64,000 nucleotides of DNA, taken from NCBI GenBank assembly GCA_022010015.1, contig CP091735.1:558001-622000 (forward strand), given 5' to 3'. Shown here piece after piece: positions 52,926-64,000 of the stretch. The translations under genes and the position numbers were made by a program. Positions within the stretch are counted from its first letter, which is position 1, and the number at the start of each line of letters is the position of its first letter. The stretch is from Clostridium sp. Lineage in GTDB: Bacteria > Bacillota_I > Bacilli_A > Acholeplasmatales > Anaeroplasmataceae. The notes under the pieces are model-generated. The model did no database searches. It had not been told where the DNA came from and was given only the letters and a program-made list of their open reading frames with translations.

Positions 52926-53490
52926 TTATTTAATTAGTGATATACTTATTGAATAACTGAATATCTCGTCTTTGATTTGTTATTAGAATTTTTCCTAGCA
53001 TTAGTTTTTTTGCAAAAATCCTTAAGATCCTTTTGATCTCTATATATATCAAAACAAATTTCATTTTTTTAAAAATTCTCTGTAATTTAATAGTATAATT
53101 TTTTTCATTCAGTATTTTTTTATAATCTCTTTAAAAAGAAGTTTCATCTTTATCACTTACAATAATTAAATTTGGAAAAAAATAGGATTATATTTATCTC
53201 ATTAATCTTTATCTTTTTTTAATTTAAGACATTTTCTAAATTTAATCCATCTTTTTTTGCACAATTTCATTTTTCATTATAATATGTAATATAATTTTTG
53301 TGTTTGATATATAATTGGCAAGATAGATATCAAAAATTATACAAAGAGACATTACAATAATCGCATCAAAGCCCTCACTATTTGTTGCAATAATAATTAC
53401 TATAATGGCTAAGTAAAAAAATCCAACAAGCCAAAAATTTTTCAAGTTTATATACACATCATTAATAAGCTTTTTTTCATACAAAGTCAT
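52926..53490 (-). CDS. Candidate immunity protein with two membrane helices
   Basis: MTLYEKKLINDVYINLKNFW, then helices LVGFFYLAIIVIIIATN and AIIVMSLCIIFDIYLANYI, then KTKIILHIIMKNEIVQKKMD and a beta-rich soluble end (NLIIVSDKDETS, YTIKLQRIFKKM). About 180 residues. The start lies inside the last codons of a tip fragment (ATGACTTTGTATGA), so it was translated together with that tip. No family recognised. Breaks near 53255, 53220, 53175, 53130, 53115 and 53065. Confidence 0.5.
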
Positions 53491-53580
53491 AACCAGCTTG
53501 TTTTCCTTTCCTTTTTTTATAAGCACTTGCAAATGCATCGTATCCAAGTCCTAATGAAGTTGACATTGCTGATGCTTAAA
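53480..53580 (-). pseudogene. Tip fragment ahead of an immunity gene
   Basis: The minus strand shows the last 30 codons of an otherwise missing tip: AMSTSLGLGYDAFASAYKKR then KGKQAGYDFV and a stop that overlaps the next start. It has no core in front; the stretch 53580-53680 carries nothing recognisable. Left over from a displaced cassette. Confidence 0.5.
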
Positions 53581-53679
53581 CATATGCATATAAGTATAAT
53601 TAATACGCATCTTGAACAAATTAATGCTAATTTATATTGTCTATTATACTTTTTGATTACCTTTTTTAGTATCATCTGA

Positions 53680-54610
53680 TAATGTATTTTTCATCTATCT
53701 TATTAACTACGCATATATTTAAATTTACATTACAATCAAAATGATTATACTTATCTATTTTTGGCACAATGATAATAATAATTGTCAGTTGACATTTCTT
53801 TTTATTATTGTTGGTACAGATAATATTAAAAAAAATAATCATTATCGTTTTTTTAAATCTCAAAATATCCCCTTTTTTTATATATAATAGGCAAATTAAT
53901 TATTTCATCAAATGGAACATTTGGTTTATCTTTACCACGCGGATCATTGATATTATAAAATTTTTATCGTTCTATCAAAAAAATATAGCCATATTTTCTT
54001 AAATCCTTTAATGCAATTGTTAATAATTTTTTTCTTCATATTCAGATGTGGATAATTCTTTTTAAGCCTTCAAATATAGCAACCTTTTTTTCCTTCCCAA
54101 AATTTCAAAACAATAGTAGCCCATTGAAATAATGTAAGTTCGTCTTTTTCTTTTCCTTAAATATCCACAAATATAAACAGAATATATATGCTGTAAAATA
54201 ATCTCTTGAATTGGTTTGCGTGGCACAAGTTGCAAAAAAAATAATTTCGTAATTCTTTTTGAGCTATATTGTCGTATATTCGAAAATTGTAATTCATTTT
54301 CTTTAACAAACATTTCTTTCTTTACTAGAATATGTGCTATTTTTTTCATACTTAGGATAACTTCTAATTACCATTAATGAAATCATTGGATATAAAAAAA
54401 TGCTGATAAATATCCATAACAAGCAAAAAAATTATAAATATAATATAAGGTAAAATAGTCCAATCATATGGAAATAATAAAATAATTGTACTGCCAACTC
54501 CAATTAAGAGAAAAAAACAAATGGGGCGAAAAAAATAATGTGAATTTCATCATATTTATTTGTTCTTTTTTTATTTTTACCATTAAAAAAATATCTTTTG
54601 ACATACTCAT
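53680..54610 (-). CDS. Candidate immunity gene(s) of tip B, badly broken
   Basis: The minus strand starts at 54610 (MSMSKDIF...) with two clear membrane helices (FFSLLIGVGSTIILLFPYDW and LPYIIFIIFLLVMDIYQHFF). Then follow basic soluble segments (SNIRQYSSKRITKLFF, YYCFEILGRKKRLLYLKA) and near 53900-53950 the segment NINDPRGKDKPNVPFDEIIN. Whether it is one gene of about 300 residues or two cannot be decided with so many run-length breaks. The position behind tip B makes immunity the likely role. Family not recognised. Confidence 0.45.
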
Positions 54611-54652
54611 TAGTTTTTTTCACCCTTTTAAATATTAATAATTTTTAAAACT

Positions 54653-57600
54653 TTAAACTAAATAATTAATAATATTAGAAATAACATTTGTTCCAATTGT
54701 AGAAACAGTCATCATTCCTAAATTTTTTTGTTGTAAGTTTAGCAATAGTACTTGGTAAGGCATCAGCTACAGCATCAATAAACTGTCTACAGTGTAAATT
54801 AAATACACCAGCTAAACCTCTATTAGACATTTCTCCGGATATATTTTTGTTAATTGCAGTAAATAAAACACCAAATGATTTATTCAGATCTTTATTTTTA
54901 TAAGTTCCTTTCCAACTTCAGTTGAATTTTGTGAACCTGCTCCCAATAAATAACCAATTCCAGCATTAATACTACCCATTATAATAGCCTTTCCCCAATT
55001 AATTGAATTCATTTTTTTCCACCAGATGCTATTAGATCACTGCCAACACTTTCACCAAAACCAATTATTCCAGATGCAATTGTTGAACCAATACGACCAA
55101 TACCACTTGCTGATAATGCTCCACTAATTGCACCGCATCCAGCATCAAAAAGCACTTGATATACATTAATATTTTTCCAACCATTAGTTATTCCTTGCGA
55201 AATTGCACTAGTTCCTGCACCAACTGCCGCCCCAACAAGTGCACCTATAATTAAAGCACTAAAAAAGAAATTTCCCTTATCATCAATCATCATTATAGGA
55301 TTGTTGTTACAATAGCTAAATAAATTGATATTACCTATATTGGTATTATCTAAATATTCTATTCTATCCATATTTAGCCATCTGCGCCAATATGCTACAT
55401 AATATCTACTCTTACAATAATACATTCCTGATTCATTATCATAATAATAGCCCTTATATCTAAATGGATTTAATTTGCCTAAGCTTAAATCTCCACTTAT
55501 TTGTTTTATGTTACCATAGCTATCATACTTATATGATACCATAAGCTTACCACTATTATCAACTATTCCTAAAATATTTTTGTTAATATCTCTTATATAA
55601 TAATATTTAGTACTCTTATTTAAGATAAATCCATATAAGCTTTGTTCCTCATCATATAAATAATCTATTAAGGCGTTATTTCTTTGTTCCTCTACTAATT
55701 GATCATTTACATAAATATATTTTTATTACTAAGCCTTCACTATTTCTTTTTTTCAATTCTTAAGCCCTTATGATTATATTTATATTCATAATGATCCTCA
55801 ATATTATCATATTTTATTAGCTTTCTTCCCTTATAGGTATAGGTATTCTCATCATAAGCTATTGGATTATTACTACTATCATAGGTTATTTCGTATCCTC
55901 CTACTGCCTTTAATCTATCCTTTATTACAGAATCATAGCTAAATTCTAAGGCTCCAAAGGTTAAAATATTACCATTATCATCATAAGTATAGCTTATATC
56001 ATCTTCTTTAATTAAGAAGCCTTCCTTATTGTAGCTATATTCATGACTTCCAAATTTATCATCATTTATTTTAATGATATCTCCTAATTCATCATAGCTA
56101 TAGCTTCTATTTAATTCAAAATCTAAGCCTCTTATCTGTTCATTTGTAATTCTTGTTTGATTATATTCATATTCATTTCTTAATACTATTTCTTTACCAT
56201 TATATACTTCTTTATCTACAACTCTTCCTAAGGTATCATAGCCTGTACTTTTTTTCCTATTAAATTCATTGCTTCATTTAATTTATTAATAGTTATATCC
56301 TCACAATATGATGCCCTCATACATAACATTCTTACATTTCCATATAATGCCTTATAATCATCTACTACTCCTAAATTTGTAATATCGGTTTCAGATGTAA
56401 ATCTTCTACCTATTGATAATGTAAAATAGCTATATCTAAAATTAGTATTTACAATATGAATTTCTTCTTTATCATCTAATCTTATTCTAAATGTCATTTG
56501 ATAATATTGTTTCGACTGGCTTGTCACATCAGTTTTATATGATAATATTACATTATGCCAATTATTTAAGCTTAATGTTAGGCTTGTCCTAATTATTTTT
56601 TTCCATTATAATCTATCACTAATTTATTTTCATTATCCTTATATAAGCCTAATAATCTTCCACTTGAATCCAAAGCTTCATATAAATAGCCTTTATCTCT
56701 TACTACCTTAGTTTTTACACTTATTCCGATTGTTCCTATTTCTGATAAGCTTGTTTTAATTTTAAGACATTTCCATCACTTACAAAGGCATAGCTATTTA
56801 TATCCTCTTCATAATTAAAGCTTCTATCCTTATCATAACCTGATACCTCTCTTAAATCAAAGGCAAGTGGCTTTTTTAATGAGGTTGAGGTAATACTATT
56901 CATTAACGGATATATTTCAAACATATTAAGAATCTCATTATTTGTTATATTATTTACACCACTATAATTTACAGCTCGATTATTTTTCATTTTCTATTAC
57001 ATAATCACTACTCATTTTTGTAATATTTTTAACATATCATCATATCTTAAGTAGTTTCTATTAGTAATTAATACACTGGAAATTTTTACCATTAAAATAA
57101 TTACCTTCAATATTATCTTTTTTTCTTATGACCTAAATTATAAATTGGATTTAATCCAAGTCCTACATTTAATCTTGGATTTTTTTCTTTCTATAAATAT
57201 CATAATTATTATTTAGCATTAATAAATATTCACAAACATTATCTGAATTTTCATCTTCTCTATTAATAAAGCTTAACGCTACATAATTCCAGCTATTTTT
57301 TTATAATTCCTGATAATTCTATTAAGCTATATTTTTACTCCACTATTATCTATTACCTCTAAATAGATTTTTTTCATTATTGTAATAAATACCAATAAAT
57401 CCCTTTTTCTCCTGTTGAGAATAAATAGCTATTATTTAAAATATTACTACTCTTAAACCAAAAGCCTACAAAGCCACATTCTAAATTATAAGGACAATTA
57501 ACATCTAGCTTATAGCTTAATTTATGACTACTATCTACACTTACATATTCTATTACTCCCTCTTTTTACCTCTAGGCTTTGAATTGGTTTCTAGCTTTTT

Positions 57601-59946
57601 TTATTTTTTTAATTTTCTAAAATATTATTTCCTACAAAATATGAGCTTTCATAATATGCTCCCTTTAATGAATCAGGATTTGAGGCCTTTGATCTATTTA
57701 TGCCATCATAATAGCTAATTATTCTATTTTTCACTTGTTTTAATATCTACTATATTAATATCCCCTAAATTATCCTTATAATAATTTAGCTCATAATCAC
57801 TATTCTTATTATTTACTCCCTCATCAGTTATTGTATTTTTCTTCTACTACATTACCTTGATTATCTAATACCTTTATTAATTCATTTTTTTATTATTATA
57901 CACATATTCATATTCTAAGCTACCATTATAATATACCTTACTTAAATTATTATTACTATCATAGCTGAAGCTATATTTATTAGTTCCTAACTCTTGTGCT
58001 ATAATATTTCCTAATTCATCATAGCTATATTTATATATTTCTTGATTATTTAATTTAATACTAGTTATATTATTATATTCATCATAATTAAAATCATAAA
58101 TACTACCATTCTTATTAATAATCTTATTTATTCTTTTTATAATTATCATAGCCATAGCTTACAACATTTTTCTCCTAATTTTTAGGTAATTTATCGTGTT
58201 ATCTAAATTATAGTTATATTCTAAGCTCTTTAATGAATCCTCTACTCTTATGATCTTACCATAGCTATCATAAAAATATATTTTTATTTCCTTATTAAAT
58301 TCATCTATTTCCTTAGTTTTTATATAATCCTAATTTATCATATTCATTTTTTTCTTACGATTCCATTAACACTACTTTTTGTGATATTTCCTTTGGAATC
58401 ATATTCATTTTCACTTATTACTCCATAAGGCATTTTTTGTTTTAACAGATGACCTAAGCTATCATAGCTATATTCATTTAACGCTCCGGTTTCATCAATA
58501 TTTTTTTAGTTATTAAATTATCAATATTATATTCCTTTGTTTCACTTTTTCTTACCCAAGCTATCTATTAAATTATTGGCCTTATCATATGTATAAAAGC
58601 TTCCTAGATTCTTATTAAAAAGATAAATATCCTTAATTTTTAAATCTACCTCTCCTACAAGCGTTAATTCTATTTCTATATAAGAATAGCTACTCTTCGC
58701 ACTTATTCCCACAGCTAATAGCTCATAATTACCATCATATTCTCTTTTTCTTACTATATTTCTTGATAATCCATCCGCTCTTAAATCTACTATTACATTA
58801 CTAAATTCATTCAAGCTTTTTATTTAATCTAACTAAGGCCATTAATGTTAAATCATCACTAGCTACACCATTTGTGTTTATTTTATAGCTTAATTTATTA
58901 ACACTATTACCTGCTGTCTTTACAACATAATAATCATTTTCCTTAGTTATATTTACCCCTTCATTACTAAATTCATTTAATTTTTAATTCTTTTTTTATT
59001 ATCATTTAGATTAATTTGAGTACTATATTCAATAACCTCGTTATCATTATATTTAGTATAGGAAATATCACCATATTTATTTTTTTCAAACAATACAATA
59101 TTTTTTTATCATCATAGGTTATTTCTATTTCATCATTATTATCTATTACTCTAGTGATACATCCATCATACACTACTTTAGTTTTTATTACCATATTCAA
59201 TTATTTCTTCTATCTTATCATTATTTAGCTTAACACTTACTTCTTCATTTAAATAAACATCTCTAATTGTTATTTTTATTTGTTAGATATTCTAATTTAA
59301 CTCTACCTATTTCATTATTATTTTTCTCGATAAATAATTTCACTTAAATATTCACCACTATAATTTAACAACACATCTCTTTTAGCTTCATTCTTATATT
59401 TATAGATTATTTGTTTAATTAAATTATTTTTCTTTAACTAACACTAGCTTATCATCATAATTATTTCTTATTTCTCCATAATCAAAATCTACTGTTATTG
59501 TTTTTTTCTTTCCTTAGTTACTATATTTGGATAGGTCCAATTATCATAATATTCTAATCTATTTTTTTATATTTATCGGTTAAGACATAATGGGTATCAT
59601 CCTCATTTTCATCATATATTTCCTCTAGAATTTGGTCAGTTTTCTTATTATACTGGCTTATTTCATATTCATCTACTCTGCCATCACTTCCAATAATTTT
59701 ATACACACCATTATTAATAACTAATTTATTATAATAATTGGGCTTCATTCCCTTGCCAAAGCCTACATTTTCATATCTATCCTGATATGAATAAACTAAA
59801 CTCATATCTATTTTATTTAAATACATACTTTCAATTAAGGGGATTTTTTTAAATAGATATTATTATCATAATAATTTAAATTAAAGTAGAGCTTATTATT
59901 TCCTACTTCCTTACTCATATTTGTTAATTTTTATTCCTTTATTCAT
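54653..59946 (-). CDS. Long YD-repeat/RHS-like protein with tip B
   Basis: About 1750 residues restored, the only copy with a start (MNKGIKLTNMSKEVGNNKLY after GGAGAAAGAA). No signal peptide is seen. An N-terminal beta domain (YNKLVINNGVYKIIGSDGRV) is followed by YD-type repeats (YSYDELGNIIAQEL, YSFSYDSNNNLSKVYY, NEYEYNQTRITNEQIR, RSYSYDELGNII). The core end is PFRYKGYYYDNESGMYYCKS to NNNPIMMIDDKGN. Tip B is Gly/Ala-rich (SALIIGALVGAAVGAGTSAI, CGAISGALSASGIGRIGSTI) and ends TNVISNIINYLV. RHS shells enclose a toxic C-terminus. Dozens of run-length breaks. Confidence 0.85.
55269..57640 (-). repeat. Long direct repeat, copy B of RHS core
   Basis: Matches 32232-34620 (copy A) nearly base for base. 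Copy B has mostly the shorter A/T runs (GTTTTATG against GTTTTTATG in A), but the reverse is also seen: CTGTACTTTTTTTCC here against CTGTTCTTTTTCC in A. So each copy carries its own run-length changes. Confidence 0.9.
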
Positions 59947-60340
59947 TTCTTTCTCCTCACATTACTTTCTTTTATTTTGGTTATTTCGTCCTTTAAAATT
60001 AAACATATCATAGTTTTTAATATGTTTAAGGAATCGGTGTTTTTTTCTATTCATTTTTCTTATTACTCCTTTCATCTTGATTTCTTAAGCTTAAGACACC
60101 AATATGATACTATACGACTATAGCATTTGTAAATGTTCATTCGACTAGGCATTGTAGGCATAAAACTAGGCGAAGCAAATTACATTGTAGCTACGCCATT
60201 TTTTTCTATTATTTTTTTAACTTCTAGTAAAACTAGGCGGATTTTTTTCCAAAAAAGTAGGCAAATTCTTCTTTTCTCTTGACTTTTTCCAAAATAAAAA
60301 GCTCTAGATTTAACCTAAAGCTTTACATAAAAATATAAAA
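59947..60340. other. Gene-free stretch ahead of the RHS gene
   Basis: No coding potential seen. It contains three near-copies of AAAACTAGGCG (about 60160, 60228 and 60255) separated by T-rich DNA, and a weak inverted repeat around 60150-60205 (GTAGGC, GTAGCTACGCC). The promoter of the RHS gene should lie here, but no convincing -35/-10 pair stands out. Confidence 0.5.
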
Positions 60341-60372
60341 ATCCTGTAAGAATTAAAATCTAACAGGACCTT
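60341..60372 (-). terminator. Terminator after the fused ABC protein
   Basis: On the minus strand stem TCCTGTTAGA with TCTTACAGGA (60341-60372) followed by TTTTTATATTTTT. Confidence 0.7.
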
Positions 60373-60384
60373 TAATATATTAAA

Positions 60385-63065
60385 TTATTCACTTCTCAAA
60401 GCGGTAACTGGATCCTTTTTAGCTGCACTTCTTGCAGGAATCAAACCAGATATTAATGTTAATACAATACTTAATGCAATCATAATTAAAGCCGCTGTCC
60501 AAGGAAGAGATGCTAGAGTATAGATTCCTGATAATGAACCTACAATCAAATTAGCAATTCCTGAAAGTAAGTAAGTAATTAGGATGCCAAATAAACCAGA
60601 TACAGCACCAATTATAAATGTTTCAGCATTAAATAGATGTGATACGTCACTCTTTCTACCACCAAGAGAACGAATAACACCAATTTCTTTAATACGCTCC
60701 ATAACCGAAACATAGGTAATAATGGCAATCATTACACAAGATACAACAAGTGATAATGATGTAAAGGCAATTAAAGCATAGGTAACCAGATTAATCATAC
60801 TATTAATCATTGTAATCATTAACGCAATGGCATCAGAATATTTAACATCTACTCTTTGATCCTTAGTAAGCGTGACACCATTTAATACAATATCAGCGTC
60901 ACTATTCCATATGTCTAAATAATCAGTAACATTATTTTTTGTTTCGAAATTAGTAGGATAAATAGATATACTATTAGCTAAATCATTACCTCCAAGCTCT
61001 CTTTTTAGTTATTGTATAATAGGACGAAAGTGATGAGCCTGATGAACCACCCATCATTCCTAACATAAATGAATAGTCAGGGCTAGTTCCTAAAAAGCCA
61101 TTGTTATTAGCATGTAAAACATTTTTATTATCATAATAATCATATTGATAAACAATTGCCTGACCTGAAAATTTATTTATACCTGTGTTTGTATCATAAA
61201 TAACACCACCACTAAAGCCATCAAGATTATTATTATCTAAATATTTAATAATTTCTGATTCCTTAGCAGATGCCAAAGTCTTTTGACTTAAGGCTGATGT
61301 ATAATAAAATCCTGAAGTCATACAGCCATAAGAAATATCAGATTTTTGGTTCTAAAATACCTACTATTTTTAATTTTGTTTTATTACCATTTATTGTATT
61401 TTCATAAGCATTATAGGTGAATGGGAAATTAACACTTGCTTCATTTCTTACATAAATACTATTATTAGGATACCAACTAAACTCTTTATTCAAAAATTTC
61501 ATCATAGCTAAATTTATCTTTTATATAATGATTCATTATAATCAGCTGAATTAGATGCCTTATATGCTAAATTTAAGAATTCTTCTTGAGTATAATAACC
61601 AAGCTGAGCTAAAACTAAGTCAGTAATAGCTGAATTGGAATCTAAAACAACCATTATCTCATCTTCTTTTAGTTGCAATATTACCATATAATACATTATA
61701 TTGAGATTTAATATAATCCTCATTATCAGGAGCTTGGGCAAATAAAGAAGCAAGATTTGTAACATAAGAAGCATATTGCTTAAATTCAGTTCCCTTTAAA
61801 AACTGATGTATATATTTCCTTTATTGCTGTTAAAGACAAATTTGTTTTTGTATTATTAACACTAAATGATGTGTATATATTATTAGATATATTAAAGCCA
61901 TAATCATAGGTGATACAAGATACATCATCACTATTTATTTGCTTAACATAATCGATATAATCCTTAGTAATATCGTTTTTTTAACCATCATTTGACTAGA
62001 TTTAACTAAAGAGTTAATTAAAGAATTAACATTAACCTTATTAGCCTCTTTAATAAAATTAGTCTTTTGTGTTATAGTCATTGTATTCATAAGAGCTGTA
62101 TAATCAATTGCTTGCTCAGTAATAGTAATAGGATTTCCTGATAGCATATCATCCTGCATATTTTTAATATAGCCCTTTACACCAGATGATACTGCAAGAA
62201 CCATCGAAATACCAATAATACCAATTGATCCAGCAATGCATGTTAAAATTGTACGAGCCTTTTTAGATAATAGATTTTTAAATGAAAGCTTGAAAGCAGT
62301 AAAAAAGCTCATTTTGGCTTTTTCAGATGTGTTAGAAATTGGATTTTCTTTGTCCTCAGCAATTTCATTCTCTTCACTAAAAGGATTAGAATCATCAACA
62401 ACCTCACCATCTAAAAGCTTAATTATTCTTGTTGAATATTTCATTGCTAGCTCGGGATTATGAGTAACCATTATAACAAGCTTTTTCTTTTTGATATTTC
62501 CTTAATCAAATCCATAATTTGAATAGATGTTTGTGTATCCAAGGCGCCTGTTGGCTCATCAGCTAAAAGAATTTCTGGTTCATTAACTAAAGCACGGGCA
62601 ATAGCTACTCTTTGACATTGGCCACCAGATAATTGATTAGGCTTTTTTTATTATATTGACCCTTTAAGCCAACTCTATCTAAGGCTTCCTTAGCTCTTCT
62701 TGTTCTTTCTTCCTTACTAACTCCAGCAATAGTTAAGGAAAGCTCAACATTTCCTAAAATTGTTTGATGTGGTATTAAATTATAGCTTTGAAAAAAATAA
62801 AGCCAATTCGGTGATTACGATAGACATCCCAATCATGATTAGAAAACTCCTTAGTTGATTTACCATTTATAAATAAATCACCAGAGCTATATTTATCAAG
62901 TCCACCAATTATATTTAGAGTTGTAGTTTTACCACAGCCTGATGGACCTAAAAATTGAAACAAATTCACTTTTTCTCTAAAAAGATAGACTAATTCCCTT
63001 TAAGGCTTCAACACGTGTGTCAGCAACCTTGTAATATTTCTTAATGTTTTTTTAAGTCTTAGCAT
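60385..63065 (-). CDS. Fused ABC ATPase and FtsX-type permease
   Basis: One polypeptide of about 890 residues. ATPase: [20 protein letters not shown], Walker [17 protein letters not shown], signature [15 protein letters not shown], Walker [13 protein letters not shown], and the His switch MVTHNPEL. Without a stop it continues into a permease: helix [20 protein letters not shown], a large outside domain of about 450 residues, and a FtsX domain ([20 protein letters not shown]) with three helices. It is related to ABC exporters for antimicrobial peptides or lipids; the substrate is unknown. Breaks at 61010, 61335, 61500-61520, 61795, 61978-61982, 62490, 62643, 62795 and 62965-63050. Start follows AGGAGGATGATT. 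Confidence 0.9.
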
Positions 63066-63159
63066 AATCATCCTCCTACTAAATAAAACTGTATAAATTC
63101 TATCATAATTAAAAAAATCTTTTTTTATATTTTTAAAGCGTTTTTCAAAGAAATAAAAA

Positions 63160-63180
63160 AAGATGACCTGAATCATCTTA
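63160..63180 (-). terminator. Terminator after the GGDEF gene
   Basis: Stem AAGATGA / TCATCTT (63160-63166 and 63173-63179) with a T run on the minus strand, directly behind the stop at 63182. Confidence 0.75.
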
Positions 63181-63181
63181 A

Positions 63182-64000
63182 TTATTCTGCTTTTTTTCTT
63201 TCTTAGCTAAATACATTTTTCGCATCAGCCTTAGAAATAATATCCTTATACTTATTTATACCATCACCAAAATAATAACCATTGCTTGAAGAAATACTCA
63301 AATCATAACCACCAAGTTTTTTTAATTTTTAGCACATGATTCCTCAAGTATTTTAATATTATTTTTTTAATTTCTTTATCATTTGTATTAGGATAAATAA
63401 CTACAAACTCATCTCCACCATAACGAATACATTTAGCTGGAAACTTAAAATGCTTTAAAAAGCTCATTAGCGAAGGTTTGAATATATAAATCACCAACAT
63501 AATGACCATATTTATCATTTACTGTTTTTTTAAATTATCTATATCAAAATATAAAACGGCTGTATCATTTTCTACTATTTCCGCATTAATTTCTTTTTAA
63601 AATTAAACGATTATAACAGCTTGTTAAAATATCATTTAGATATTTTTTTCCTTTAAATTATCATATTCAATTTTAAATTTATGAGTATATAGCTCTGATT
63701 CAATTTGCGTTTCCTTAATAATTTGACTATTACGATAAAATTCCTTTAAAGCAAATGTGTAGTTTAAATATAGGGCATAATATTTATCCATATCAATTTT
63801 AACCTCATCGATTAAAAATGAATAAAATGCGAGCTTATCATTTAGACTTTGGTTATATTTTAAAATCTTATTAACATAATTTACAAGATCATCATCAGTA
63901 ACCAAATCCTTAATATATCTAAAAAAATAGGAATTAAGATTGAAACAATATTCATCAATATAAAAAAATAATTATTATCAAAATTATTTAATATGTTATT
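63182..64000 (-). CDS. GGDEF diguanylate cyclase, 3' part
   Basis: Makes c-di-GMP from two GTP. The window holds a helical sensor or linker part (YNQSLNDKLAFYSFLIDEVK, NYTFALKEFYRNSQIIKE) and the GGDEF domain: LYFDIDNLKTVNDKYGHYVG, then RYGGDEFVVIYPNT (intact active site), and the end INKYKDIISKADAKMYLAKK. No RxxD inhibitory site is clearly visible ahead of GGDEF. The gene begins beyond the right edge. Breaks at 63225, 63318, 63363, 63465, 63525, 63598 and 63643. Confidence 0.88.

Noticed and set aside
1..64000. Programmed ribosomal frameshifting at A/T runs
   Set aside because: Far too many sites, in both strands' genes and in noncoding repeats as well; no stimulatory structures stand out. 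Run-length error or slippage-level variation explains it better.
1..64000. CRISPR arrays, rRNA and tRNA genes, insertion sequences
   Set aside because: Looked for spaced direct repeats, tRNA T-loop sequences and transposase motifs on both strands; none found.

Overview
The window is low-GC DNA (roughly 30 % by eye) from an endospore-forming Bacillota bacterium, most like an Erysipelotrichia-type gut lineage. The clues are yabG, a cwlJ-like gene next to gerQ, a T-box in front of asnS, a PyrR-type leader in front of a uracil permease, and a clostridial-order rnf operon (C-D-G-E-A-B). Gene order rsmA / yabG / ispE / prs / pth follows the classical Bacillus neighbourhood, although some genes in it have been replaced. 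The organism assignment is inference.

Nearly every gene, including essential ones (asnS, mnmE, rsmA, prs, rnf), is interrupted at an A or T run. Reading frames are usually restored by shortening a run: 5 to 4, 7 to 5, or 8 to 6. Two 2.4-kb near-identical repeats inside the window differ from each other at just such runs, so the pattern can be seen without any database. I treat it as probable systematic homopolymer over-calling and annotate genes as whole units spanning the breaks. Coordinates and starts are therefore those of the inferred restored genes.

Layout. 1-9.8 kb: end of an ABC ATPase, asnS with T-box, a TetR plus oleate hydratase pair, a CvpA-like membrane protein, an Xaa-Pro aminopeptidase, two coupled membrane proteins of unknown role, an S66 LD-carboxypeptidase and the SRP RNA. 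9.9-16.5 kb: YihY-like protein, a lipoprotein-export-type ABC pair (ATPase plus FtsX permease), mnmE, yggS and an arginase-family protein. 16.5-23 kb: secreted Ser-rich pectate lyase, a TetR with its operator and a membrane-flavodoxin fusion, a recombinase remnant and a large membrane protein. 23-30.5 kb: HD-GYP c-di-GMP phosphodiesterase, an ANTAR regulator and the rnf operon, which ends with an unusual small Cys-rich protein and a very short RnfB.

30.5-34.6 kb and 51-60 kb hold the most unusual content: one long YD-repeat/RHS-like gene (54.7-59.9 kb), a second core copy without its N-terminal third (31.7-34.6 kb), and at least three more displaced core or tip fragments. The better-preserved C-terminal tips differ from one another and are followed by candidate immunity genes, mostly small membrane proteins. 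Four copies of one 29-base hairpin close the cassettes. This looks like a polymorphic toxin locus with a stock of silent tips.

34.8-51 kb lies between these two arrays: a Ser-rich lipoprotein, two GGDEF-EAL proteins (the second with lost catalytic residues), uracil permease, pth, prs, ispE, yabG, pduL, a cation/calcium exchanger, rsmA, an HD phosphohydrolase, and the cwlJ-gerQ spore pair. 60-64 kb: a fused ABC ATPase/FtsX protein and the 3' part of a GGDEF diguanylate cyclase. Together with the HD-GYP protein this makes four c-di-GMP genes in the window.
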